Assembly: GCA_029990175.1 (NCBI GenBank)
Contig: JARKIP010000065.1
Location: forward strand, 8,064,501 to 8,128,500
Length of the DNA stretch: 64,000 bases
Source of the DNA: Petunia secreta
Lineage: Eukaryota > Streptophyta > Magnoliopsida > Solanales > Solanaceae
Direction: 5' to 3'
Below are positions 1-9,925 of this stretch, piece after piece; within the stretch, counting starts at the first letter, position 1; each line of letters starts with the position of its first letter. The notes beneath the pieces were generated by a model. The model did no database searches and was not told where the DNA came from. It worked only from the letters and a program-made list of their open reading frames with translations. The translations under genes and the position numbers were made by a program.

Positions 1-1651
1 TCTGAAGACCCATTTTGTACATATGATTGAAGCATTTTGAGGTTTAGGAACAAAAGTCCATACTTGATTTTTGTCGAATTGAGCCAACTCCTCTTCCATG
101 GCTCTTACCCAGCATTCATCATTCAGTGCTTCATCAATATTCTTGGGTTCAATTTTGAGAAATGAGAGCAAGGTTTTCATTCTGTTTTGAGGAGCCCCTG
201 GTTCTCATTCCCTCTTGAGGATCCCCTATAGTGAACTTTTGAGGATATCCAAGTTCACTTTTCCACTTATTTGGGATAACTGCAGTGGAGTCCTCAGTCG
301 ACTTGTTCTGGTTTTCAACAATTGCTTCAGAGATTTTTTTAGTCGACTTGATACTGTTTCAGTGCTTGAAGATGTATTCCCTGAATTTAATAGTTCTATA
401 TCTACACTTTCATCGTTCTCAAGAACTTGATTAGCATCAACAAATACAACATGCATGGATTCTTCTACCAATAAAGTACGTTTATTAAAATCTCTATATG
501 AGCGACTAGTATTAGAGTAGCCAAGGAAAATACCTTCATCGCTTCTAGGATCAAATTTACCAAAATAGTCCTTACCATTGTTATGAATAAAGCACTTGCA
601 TCCAAAATGGTGAAAATAGCTAATGTTGGGTCGTTTACCTTTCCAGAGCTCGTATGGAGTTTTCTTTAGAATGGGACGAATGAGACACCCGTTGAGAATG
701 TGATAGGCTGTGCTGATCGCTTCTGCCCAAAACTTGTTTGGTAAAGAGTGGTCCAGTAGCATAGTCCTAGCCATATCTTGCAGGGTCCTGTTTTTACGTT
801 CCGCTACACCATTCTGCTGGCGAGTTCTGGGGGAAGAGAAATTATATGATATACCTTGTACATTGCAGAAGGATTCAAAAGCTTTGTTTTCAAATTCTCC
901 ACCATGGTCGCTTCTTATGGTAGTAATGAAACACCCCTTTTCCCTTTGAATCTTCTAGCAAAAGTACTCAAAATTCTTTTGAGCTTCATCTTTGTGAGAC
1001 AAAAAAATGACCCAAGTAAAACATGAGTAATCATCAACAATAACAAGTGCGTACCTTTTACCTCCAATGCTAGCAGTTTTGGTAGGACCAAATAAATCCA
1101 TATGCAACAGTTGGAGAGGCATATATGTATTAACAATATCTTTAACTTTGAATGATGACCTAGTTTGCTTTCCCAATTGACATGCATCACAGAATGATCT
1201 TTTACAAAATTTAATTTTGGAAGACCAACAACAAGATCTTTTTGAGATAATTTTAAAATGAGATGCATGCTAGCATGTCCAAGTTTCTTATGCCATAGCC
1301 AAGGATCAGATGTAACAGAGGTTAAACATATATGATCAAGTGAAGATGAGACATTATCTAACTTTTATATATTGTTATCTCTAGATCCAGTAAGAATTTA
1401 ATTACCTAATGAATCAGATATGATGCATTTAGTGGCTTCAAACTTAACTTGATATCCAGAGTCATAGAGTTGACTTATACTGAGTACATTATACTTTAAA
1501 CCACTTACCAGAAGTACCTCATTCATGTAGCAGGATTGATTTAGAAAGACTTTGCCAACCCCAATTACAATACATTTTCCATTGTCACCAAATTTAACTA
1601 GTCCACCGTCTATGCGTGTGACTGATTTGAACCAATATTTGTCACCTGTCA

Positions 1652-2406
1652 TGATGCGGGGCAAATTGAGCCAAAGCGTCAACCATCAAGAACCAAGCGT
1701 GAAGAGCACAAAGGATCCAAGGCAAGGGCTCCGGAGGAGGGTTCGAGAGTGATTTGGAGTCATGGACTTGAGCACAATTGAGGGAGGGCCGACTACGGAC
1801 CAAGGAGGAACACTTAGAGTCCATTTTGAGCCGCATCCATGCCTTCTAGGAAGAGGCGGACTGCCCCATGCACTAGGCGGACCGCCTACTCGAACATCAC
1901 TCTCTGGACATTGTGAGTCGGAGCGCCTCCCTTCTTGAGGCGGGCGTCTCCCACTGCTGTGGCCTTGACGGGATTCCTACTACTTTGTGGTGTAATTCCA
2001 ACTATAGCCCTAAGTGACTTGTATTGTTTTGACTAGACTTAGGGCCTATTTAGACATTTTATTTAGAAGTGTGGTGAACCTATAAATACCACACTTAGTC
2101 ATTTATTTCATTAGCTTGTTTAGATTTGAAGAATAGACTTAGAAAGAGAGGCAAGGCCTTCTTCTTTGTAGAAGCTTGAAGCTTCGGATTATCTCTTTGC
2201 TTGGAACCTATGGAGATTCGTCACTAGTACGGATTGTTGTATGGTACGAGTTTCCCTTCCTCTCTCGGATATTCAATTCATGGTTTGAATTGTTTATCCA
2301 TTCTTTTCTTCTATTTCTGTTCTTCCCCGACCCCTACTTTCTTGTTATCTTGTGATTGTTGCTTCCGCATTCTTGTTACTTGCTTCCGCATATCTACCCC
2401 GTATCA
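1652..2406 (+). repeat. LTR of the inserted element
   Basis: Its terminal inverted repeat is TGATGCGGGG at 1652-1661 against CCCCGTATCA at 2397-2406, with one mismatch. It is followed one base later by the primer-site sequence. A TATA box and a downstream T-rich transcribed-leader-like segment fit the U3-R-U5 layout of an LTR. Confidence 0.75.
2081..2088 (+). promoter_or_regulatory. TATA box in the LTR
   Basis: TATAAATA lies in the middle of the 755-bp LTR, about 325 bp before its end. This is the expected place for the U3 promoter of a plant LTR. It is predicted from sequence only. Confidence 0.6.
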
Positions 2407-2409
2407 TCT

Positions 2410-2421
2410 TGGTATCAGAGC
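2410..2421 (+). other. Primer binding site, initiator tRNA-Met
   Basis: TGGTATCAGAGC follows the LTR end CCCCGTATCA after a three-base spacer. It gives the + orientation of this inserted element. Confidence 0.8.
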
Positions 2422-3149
2422 AAGGCTCAGGTTTCGTTCTTACGAATCCACGATCCTTGTTCATATTATCTTTACTTTATTGTTATTGTGTTTATGTTCT
2501 TGAGAAAAGAAGAAAAACAAAAAAATTGAAAAAGTGAAAATTACAAAAAAATTCATGTTGTGGATTGGATTTGATTACCCATTGATTGTTTGATATCGGG
2601 GATCGATCTATGATGTTTACCCGTTGATTTGGTACCCTTGTTTCGTGATTTGGTGTTGAGAATCAAAAGTTAGCTATTATGATGAATGATTGAATAAACA
2701 ATGTTCAAGAGTGGATTCTCTTTGAATGAAAACCCTTTGAGACGGTTTGAGTTTACTAGTGGATTCTAGTTGACCCCCAAACCCCCCGATCATTCTACTT
2801 GCGAGTTCGTTGTTAACTCGAGGGTAGTTGCATAACGTTGGCTCTTCTTGACACCGATACGAGGGTATCACGGAACAAGTTCTCTGTGGTTACCTTGTAG
2901 GGAGTTCGAGACGCGTCTCGTTCCCTTTATCTTTACTTTTATCGTCTTTTTGGTTTTGATCCTTATCATGTCATGTGTCTAGAACACCCACTATCAAGAA
3001 TCCATTTACCCTTGCAAGCTTCTTTGTGTAGGTGTTCCTGCAAATTAACAGTGCTACTGATGTTTTGGTACCCAATTTGTCTTTGGTCCTTTTTGGTTAG
3101 CAACATAAGAGTTCAATAAAATCTTTGGAATCCATTTCCATTTACTAGT

Positions 3150-4618
3150 ATCAGCCTTTTTTAATCTACATCTAGCACTGGTGTGACCATGATTACCACA
3201 GTAGTAGCATATAATGCGAGGTTTGGTTTCAGATGCAGTTTTAGTCGACTCACTGCTAGTGAATCGTAAACTGCCAGGAATAGCCTCGATAGAGGTAGGG
3301 GATAATGGAGTAGCATTAGATCGGATAGAGCTTTGACTAGTGAATTTATCTATCCCGTTTAATTTAAATTCTAAGTCCTGGACTTCTTGTTGAAAGAAGT
3401 CTCGTTCTATTTCACAAACTTTAAACCTGGTTTTCTAGATTTCACCTTCCTTCTTTACTTTTGACAGTTCCTTAAGAATATTTTTCATTTCTTCTAGAGC
3501 AGAATCCAAATCCTCTTGTAATGAATTACAATTTTCACAATCATAATTACGTACCTTGCTAGATTCTGCTTCAACCATGAAGCATATGTTTGCTTCCTCT
3601 TCATTATTAGATCCTGCTTCATCACTCCAAGCAGATAACGCCTTGTTTTTTTAATTGTTCTTGGACTGCTTCTTCTTTGCCTCATTACAGTTGGCTGCAA
3701 TATGCCCATATTTACCACATTCAAAGCACCATCCATCATTTTTCTCTTGATCATTGCTAGGAGTGTTTCTGCGAGAGTTGAATCTGGGTTTTCCTCTTTG
3801 CCTATTTCTTCTTAACAAATTTCCAAAGTTCTTTGACATCAAGGCCCATTCTTCTGCAATATCATCATTGTCGCTTGAAGGGTCTGTGTTGTCAGCACTG
3901 AAAGTAACTTCTTTCTTCTTTTCAATAGTCTGTGATTTTCTTTAAAGATGCGTCTTTTCAAAAGCAATAAGATCACCACAGAGTTCATCATATGAAAAAG
4001 AGTTGAGATCTCCTCCTTTACTGTTAATAACTTTGGGTTGCCAAACAACAGGTAAACTTCTTAGAATTTTCCTAACTTGTTCTCCATTTGTATAGATTTT
4101 GCCAAGGGATTTAAGTTCTCTAATCACCTTGCTGAATCTAGCAAACATGTCCTCAATAGTTTCTCCATCTTTCATTTGGAAAAGTTCGTACTCATGAACT
4201 AGAAGATTAATTCTAGTTTCCTTAACTTTGTTTGTACCTTCATAAGTGACTACTAGTTTGTCCACATCTCCTTGGCTGTTTTACAGCTGGAGATCTTTTC
4301 ATATTCTTCACCACTTATAGGATTGTATAAGAGATTTTGAGCTTTTGAATTCAATTGGATAATTTCTCTCTGCTCATTATTGTAATCATCAATATCAAAA
4401 GGTATCTTAGAGTCTTGTCCTTCAGGTTTCTTGCCTTTGTCCAGAGGTATCTCATAAGGCTCCTTAGTAATTACTCGCCAAACTTTAAAATCAATGGATT
4501 TCACGAATGTTTCTATTCTTACTTTCCAATGACTAAAGTGTTGTCCATTAAAATATGGAGGTCGAGCAATAGAGGTTCCTTCTTGAAGTAGAGCCCCAGT
4601 AACGATATGTCCAGACAT
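3150..4618 (-). pseudogene. Copia gag with two CCHC zinc knuckles (frameshifted)
   Basis: The capsid-like region starts at the ATG at 4618-4616, about 50 bp after the primer site, with a reading frame beginning MSGHIVTG. It shows the retrotransposon gag pattern of aromatic W and F residues (NGQHFSHWKVRIETF), followed by a UBN2-type segment with an EYELFQMKDGETIEDMFARF stretch. The frame changes near 4255 and again near 3945. A CCHC knuckle (C-x2-C-x4-H-x4-C, CFECGKYGHIAANC) lies at 3728-3687, and a second one (CYYCGNHGHTSARC) at 3209-3168. Two knuckles, the second just before the protease, are seen in many plant copia elements. The frameshifts mean no full Gag can be made. The role is inferred from family knowledge: particle shell and RNA binding. 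Confidence 0.85.
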
Positions 4619-4668
4619 GATCTTTTCTCACTTGCTGCAAAGCAAAATAACATGAATATGTGAGACCT

Positions 4669-4680
4669 GCTCTGATACCA
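4669..4680 (-). other. Primer binding site, initiator tRNA-Met
   Basis: On the minus strand the bases read TGGTATCAGAGC, the plant tRNA-iMet complement used to prime minus-strand DNA synthesis. It lies two bases after the LTR end, which fixes both the LTR boundary and the element's orientation. Confidence 0.9.
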
Positions 4681-4682
4681 AT

Positions 4683-5563
4683 TGAAGATATAAGAGGGGG
4701 GAGGGGTGAATTATAACTTTTAATTTTATATTTTAGTTTCAGTCGACTATTGAGTCGACTAGATCTTAAGCAGTGATGAATATCAAATTCAAGTGCAGAA
4801 AACTAAAGGACACAATCGATTTTTATACTGGTTCAGAACCAAAATGGTTCCTAATCTAGTCCCCTTGGGTCACAAAGGAGTTTTCTCTTCAGCTCTTAGT
4901 TTCTCCAAAGTACAGGATGATGGTTTTCTTTCGTTCACCACCAACGATACACTTGTATTGTTTTGTTCCTTTGCTCACCACAAACGAAACACTGCTGGTT
5001 ACACAATTAACCAACTCACTCGACACGAACCTTCCTTTCTCTCTGATCTCTCTTTTTTTTCTTGCACAGTAGTAAACTCTAAAGATTACAATATTTTCAA
5101 GACTTTAAAAGAGAATGCTAAAAAGCTTAAGGTTGCGTAAGGATGAAAAATAGCAGCTTGGGTTTATATAACATCAGAGTCTTTAGCGTGTGAGCAACAT
5201 AATTGTCTTGTGGATCCTTCATTGATATGAGTGTGATATTTTCCTTAAATGAAGAGATTTTTGACCCAAGAGATTTGATCCCCAAAAAGGCATTGATTGA
5301 TCCTTTTTGGGAATAAGGTAAGAGTCTTGATGGATCCTGATTTTCCTCTTGATTTCTTGATATCGAGATTGACTCCAATCAGTGAGATCTGCAGATACAC
5401 TTCAGACCAGTCAAAATCTTCTTTGCATCACATTCCAGAGTCTTCACTTCTTTTTCGAAAATAGCCGACTGAATCCTTTTGTACCTGACAAGCAGTGTAA
5501 CTTTGTTAAGTTATCAGGCCAAGAAATTTAACTATATTGTAATCATCAAAACTGGAGTTAACA
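4683..5563 (-). repeat. 5' LTR of the copia element
   Basis: The 881-bp LTR begins, in the element's sense, with TGTTAACTCCAGTTTTGATG and ends in ATCTTCA, two bases before the primer binding site. TG...CA ends are standard for LTRs. Two copies of the 8-bp palindrome AGTCGACT lie 4 bp apart near 4743-4762. An open frame inside it (4793-5140) is not a gene. The start is inferred from the terminal TG/CA and the following intron-like sequence, because the partner LTR is not in the window. Confidence 0.8.
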
Positions 5564-5628
5564 GTGTTATTATTGATTTTGTCCTTTTTAAGTATTCATT
5601 ATTTATATTTTTTTTGTTGCAAGTATAG

Positions 5629-5854
5629 GGATTGTGGTTTATTCATGGCAGCATATGCTGAGTATTTTTCTTCTGATTACATTGTCCCTCCTGAGGACTT
5701 TGATGTTGATGTTTATCATAAGAGGTTGGGAGCTCTCTTATGGGACTATAGTCGGAAAAAGCTTGATTTAAAAGTAAACAGTGAGACTGAGGGTGCAGGA
5801 AAAGTTTTCACAAGAAAAAGTGGTCCAAAAGGGAAGAATCACATTGTTATGTAG
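5629..5854 (+). pseudogene. Last exon of a Ulp1-like cysteine protease of the MULE
   Basis: A pyrimidine-rich tract ending GCAAGTATAG gives a splice acceptor at 5628. The exon then reads DCGLFMAAYAEYF, the catalytic Cys block of C48 (Ulp1/SENP) peptidases, and continues with YHKRLGALLWDYSRKK to a stop at 5852-5854. This matches the C-terminus of the Ulp1-like proteins carried by plant MULEs of the Kaonashi type, which resemble SUMO-deconjugating enzymes. Only the exon with the active-site Cys is in the window. The His and Asp exons would lie to the left, beyond the copia element that has split the preceding intron. It is convergent with the transposase end at 6700. The protease identity is family-based. 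Confidence 0.72.
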
Positions 5855-6090
5855 TCTGATTAATTACTGTTCATTTAGTCTATCCTACATCATGATATTT
5901 TGTTCTAGAATGTTGTTTTGTTATTTTCTTTTCGTGTTAGTTAACATGTGCACTACTGGATGCTCTGTATTTCCAGCTTTGGATAAATTGAAAATACTTA
6001 ACGCTTTTTGCTTAGTGTATCTGTTTCAATATTATTTTATTTTTAACTTCCTCACAATGCATGTTCATATTGGCATAGTACATGTTTGTC

Positions 6091-6240
<150 letters not shown>

Positions 6241-6699
6241 ATACGTTCAGATGCCTAACTATTGTTGGTTTTATTGTACGTCTATGTGTAACTTCGTATA
6301 ACTTTAATCAGTTTTTAAAAAAATTGTGTACAATGTATCACTTCATATATTTATGCAAAACTTTGTGTCATTTGTATATCTTACATTTTTTTCTGTATAC
6401 ATTTGTGAAAATGTGTGTATTTACATAACCTACATAATTGAATAAATTTAACATATATTTCACTTATATATACCATTTTTGGCTTATTTTCATATATAAA
6501 TACAATATACTCAATTGTACAAAAATAAAAATGACTAACTACAAAATCATGCAAGATCTATACGTTCATTCACTTAAAGTCTCTTGAAAAGAAGTATCTA
6601 TGAACGTCAATGGTGAATGACTTAAAACTAAGAAATTTGTATTGTTTAACATAAAAAATTAGAAAAAAGCCAAACTACTTAAATTGAAATGTTTTGTTT

Positions 6700-7043
6700 T
6701 TAAGATCGCTTTCGCAAATTCATGCATGTTGCTCTGTTGTATCCCTCTCGCCCGCATTGTCCACATGTAGTATTTGATCGCTTAGCATTGGACTGAAAGG
6801 CAGACTTGCATCTAGTCAATTTAGGTCTTCCCAGAGCCCTTCTCTCTATTGGTGGAAGTACAAGTTGCTCGGATATATAAGCAAGAATAATCCATGTACT
6901 TGGATCTAGAAGAGGATATACGGGAACTTCATATGTCTTGACTAGGTAATTCTTTCTGTAACATACGGAGCAGTATTCATCTTTCTTTTTCTCTAGCCTC
7001 TTGAACTTTAAAACAGCCAAAAGCGTGTGAGCATGGTAATTCA
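6700..7043 (-). pseudogene. MULE transposase, C-terminal segment (left half of the split gene)
   Basis: Minus-strand reading gives the distal half of the SWIM zinc finger (C-x-H) right at 7043, then AVLKFKRLEKKKDEYCSVCY, a YPLLDPSTW block, PPIERRALGRPK and a final CCHC knuckle with Gly/Tyr variants (CGQCGREGYNRATC), stop at 6700. This is the classic C-terminus of MuDR/FAR1-related MULE transposases: SWIM, an LPP..RR..GRPK linker and a zinc knuckle. One extra T in a T-run just after the SWIM His shifts the frame. The upstream exons are at 55289-58036, on the far side of the 48-kb insertion. Confidence 0.85.
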
Positions 7044-7259
7044 TGTTGAACCATCCCAAAATTCATACAAATATACATCGGGATGTAATTTCAACAAAAT
7101 AGGGCTCCAAAGGGTTTCTTTGGAGTCACCACCTAATTTAAGGATTATTAGGAGCCAATTGTTAATTAATGAGTGCATTTCATCCTTATTTAATAGGAAA
7201 ATAACTTTCAGTGATTCTAAGGTAAGTGGTTCTATTAAATTCAAAAGAAGGTCCCTAAC
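7044..7259 (-). repeat. Element A left (3') LTR, outer fragment
   Basis: These 216 bp align without gaps to the start of the right LTR at 35430, with about 18 substitutions. The last five bases, CTAAC (7255-7259), are the target copy used by element B. The LTR resumes at 25949. Confidence 0.9.
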
Positions 7260-8174
7260 TGTAACGACCTCAAATAGTTGTTTCGAGAATCGGGATCTCG
7301 ATTTGCATGTCGACAATTCCAAAAGCTCCATAAGGTCCATTATGACATGCCTAAAAATGTTTAGCTAAAAAGAACTTTGTTAGATAGGTATCGGAGAAAG
7401 ACATCCGTTTCGGATATTCGTTAAGGCTAAAAGAGGTTTCGGAGCTCGATTTGAGCAAATGAGCTCTGATGTGAAATCTGAAAGTTGCGTTAGGTTCGTA
7501 TGGTAATTTATGACCTGTAGCAACCTTCCGAAGTAAAAACGAACCTCGTTTGATAGGACTTTTGATAAAGTCTCCGTTGCGGAAGTTTAAAAAGGTTAAA
7601 AGAGGTTTTCGAGCTCGATTTGAGTAAACAAACTCCGATGAGAGATCTGAGGGTTCCGTTAGGTTCGTATCGTCATTTTTGACTTGTAGCAACTTTCGAA
7701 TTTGGATTCCGAGGTCGTTTGATTAAAATTCGCTATTTTGGCGAAAGTCGAAATTTGACCCTTTCCCGTGGGACCCACTTTTTGAGTTCTAGAGATCCGA
7801 ATTGAGTTTCGTCTTGACGAGCATGTCACCCAAGTCTTGTATGACTTGTGCACAAAATTTGGGGTTATTCCGAGCTTCGTAGGGTCCCGTTTGGACCCAA
7901 AAACAGTGGCTGACCTGGTGCAATGCCAAAAAAGCTGCTGAATTCTATTTTTTACTGTTCAGCCGGAAAGAAATCGATTTTTCAGATCAATCCATAAGGA
8001 ATTGGGAAACCATCAAAACATGAAAGTTGTAGCTCTTTGAGTTGTCGTTCTAATGCCATCAACCTCGTATCATTTGGACATTTCTATGAAAAGTTATGGG
8101 TATTTTACTGAAAGCTTTCCAGTGATGTACAATTTGGACAGCATGTGGTATAACTCTTTAAAGCTGCGGGCTGC

Positions 8175-8182
8175 TATATATA
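8175..8182 (+). promoter_or_regulatory. TATA box of element B 5' LTR
   Basis: TATATATA sits in CTGCTATATATACTAAGG and is preserved at 24368-24375 in the 3' LTR. It is about 90 bp upstream of an exon-like segment ending AAACATAAG|GTAACT. It is predicted to be the element's U3 promoter. Confidence 0.55.
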
Positions 8183-8840
8183 CTAAGGCGGGCATTCATT
8201 TTTATTTTCATGTTTTGAGCTTCTAAAAGTGATTCCAAGGAGAATTTGAAGCACCAAAATCATTCCTAAACATAAGGTAACTATTCTTACCCATTTTTAA
8301 CGCTTTAATCCTCGGATCAAAGTGACGATCCTTGGAAAGAGGGTTTGAACCCTAGATTTGTGAAATGGGAAAAATGACCGAGTTGGACTCGGGTATGTAC
8401 AATAATGGTACTTTTGGACTCGTGGGAGTATGGGGAGTCCGGAAACATAAATTTTACGGGTTTTTGGGTACGTCCGACCCGGGGGTATTTTGGTAAATTG
8501 CCTCTTAAATTGCATAAGGGCTTAGAATCCTTTCCTCACATGCTTACGAATGTGACACAATTTCTTTGGCTCAGAGAGGAGTCTTACGGAGGCACATGTT
8601 TGGGAAAGGAGGTCGTTCCTTAGCCACTTGAGCCGATTTTGAGGTAAGTGAGACTTGACCTCTATTTTGCTTGCGGATAAGATTTGATCTAGCTAAGTAA
8701 GATGTTGAGTACTTAATTGACTAGCATTTGTCTAGTAGATAGTATTATGTACTACTCGTTATATTATACAAAAAGGAGAAAGCACAAACGTGACTTGTGT
8801 ATAGTCGATGTTGTGCCCCGGTGTATTATTGATATGCTCT

Positions 8841-9022
8841 AGGGACAAAGGCCGGTGATGCGTTATGACCTAGAAGCGAAATTCCATCTAGAGACAGAGG
8901 CCGGTGGTGCGTTATGACCTAGATGTGGAGACTTATAGGGACAGAGGCTTGTGGTGCGTTATGACCTATAAGTAAAGTTGTTAATAGGGACAGAGGCCTG
9001 TGGTGCGTTATGACCTATAAAC
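8841..9022 (+). repeat. Four-unit tandem repeat in element B 5' LTR
   Basis: Four imperfect units of about 45-50 bp are built on AGGGACAGAGGCC followed by GGTGCGTTATGACCTA. The same array is present in the 3' LTR at 25035-25222, so it predates the insertion. Its function is unknown. Confidence 0.85.
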
Positions 9023-9717
9023 AAAGCCGCACAGGGTGTGTGCTTATGCTATGTGCTAGGTATATCATTACCTATGTGGTATGCGAGATATATCATCTCC
9101 ATGCTGTGTGTTAATTATATTATTGCTTATGCCATAGTATCAATATAATATTGTATATGCTGCCTATATTATGTATCTTTATATTATTGACCATGTTATG
9201 TATTCGCGTATTATTGCTTGTGTTGTTGTATAATTATATTATCGTATGTAATGTTTATGGGTTACTGTGAAGGTGTGGATTGTACTTCCGTTATCTGCTT
9301 ATGCATTATGAAAGACTTGTCCCGAAAGAGTAATTTAGCGGGCCTGTCGATGATCTTACTGGGCTTTGGCTCATAACTTACTATTTAAATGTGCAGATCC
9401 TTCTACTAGTCAGACAGCTGGACTTATCTGATCCGTTCGAGGCTGTGACTATTTTTGCTTGAGGTGAGCCAACCGCATGGTTCGCGGTGGCATACCATCT
9501 GATCCACCTTAGTGTTTAGACGCTTCCTACATCTTTCGGATGTCAGAATTCGTAGATGCTGTATTGACATTGTATTTCGGGTGGATGTCTACACCTACAT
9601 TTTATTGAAATATTTCTATCTAAATTATCATTATGAGTCAGTTTAATTATTCGTGGTTCGCCTAAGGATGTAACACTTAGGTTCCATCACGGCCCCGAAA
9701 ATTGGGTGGTGACAAAT

Positions 9718-9731
9718 TGGTATCAGAGCCC
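9718..9731 (+). other. Element B primer binding site (tRNA-iMet)
   Basis: TGGTATCAGAGCCC lies three bases after the LTR end and is complementary to the 3' end of plant initiator tRNA-Met. It is a retrotransposon primer site and not a tRNA gene. Confidence 0.92.
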
Positions 9732-9925
9732 TAGGTTGTAAGTCGAGTCTTAGGGAGTCAATGGAGCAGTGTCCGAGCAGAGTCTTGTTTATGGGTATGT
9801 TGTCGACCATACTTATAAGCGAGAGGTTGTAAAGGCATTTTAGGAAGAGTTGTTTCCCTTCATTTCATCTCTTCTCGTGCTATGATGCTTACATAGGTGC
9901 TAATCCTTTAATGTGATTATGACAG

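Larger units (their letters stand above)
1652..2968 (+). mobile_element. Partial LTR retroelement inserted in copia pol (one LTR plus 562 bp)
   Basis: The 5-bp duplication TGTCA flanks it exactly (1647-1651 and 2969-2973), and removing the insert restores the interrupted copia frame. It begins with a 755-bp LTR (TGATGCGGGG...CCCCGTATCA), then a tRNA-iMet primer site, then 562 bp of leader-like sequence with no recognisable coding. It ends in CTTATCA without a second LTR. The perfect target duplication argues that 2968 is a true integration end and not a later deletion. It could be a solo long LTR with a fortuitous primer-like motif, or an aberrant one-LTR integration. The family is not identified. 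Confidence 0.75.
1..3010 (-). pseudogene. Copia pol: protease, integrase, start of RT (split by an insertion)
   Basis: The aspartic protease signature Asp-Ser-Gly lies at 2995-2987. Four codons later the frame is broken by the 1652-2968 insertion and resumes at 1646 with TGDKYWF. The integrase follows: a zinc-binding region ending in CDACQLGKQ near 1180, the first catalytic Asp in MDLFGP near 1100, the second in SDHGGEF near 910, and the Glu in NGVAERKNRTLQ near 810. The C-terminal GKF/FLGYS segment runs to about 520. A variable linker follows, and the RVT_2 reverse transcriptase begins (EALNDECWVRAMEEEL..., about 155-1). Frame shifts near 1180 and 950 break the integrase. Catalytic residues are visible, but the copy is non-functional. 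Confidence 0.88.
1..5563 (-). mobile_element. Ty1/copia LTR retrotransposon, 3' part beyond window edge
   Basis: Reading on the minus strand the order is LTR (5563-4683), primer binding site, gag, protease, integrase and the first codons of reverse transcriptase at the window edge. Protease-integrase-RT is the copia order. The element sits immediately after GTGTT (5564-5568), the expected position of one 5-bp target copy; the other copy and the 3' LTR lie left of the window. It landed in what looks like an intron of a Ulp1-like gene of a MULE. The coding region is frameshifted in several places and is split by a second element at 1652-2968, so it is a defective copy. The 8-bp palindrome AGTCGACT occurs twice in the LTR, and related GTCGACT words recur in the body. 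Confidence 0.9.
7260..9714 (+). repeat. Element B 5' LTR
   Basis: This 2455-bp LTR is followed two bases later by the primer binding site. It holds a TATA box at 8175-8182 and a four-unit tandem array at 8841-9022. By eye the first ~215 bp differ from the 3' LTR at about 17 positions, the next ~340 bp at about 10, and the segment around 8160-8460 at only about 4. Confidence 0.92.

Noticed and set aside
4793..5140. 115-codon frame in the copia LTR
   Set aside because: It lies inside the LTR on the antisense strand and has no domain.
9718..9731. Possible tRNA-Met gene fragments at TGGTATCAGAGC motifs
   Set aside because: They lie directly after LTR ends and are primer binding sites; no cloverleaf surrounds them.
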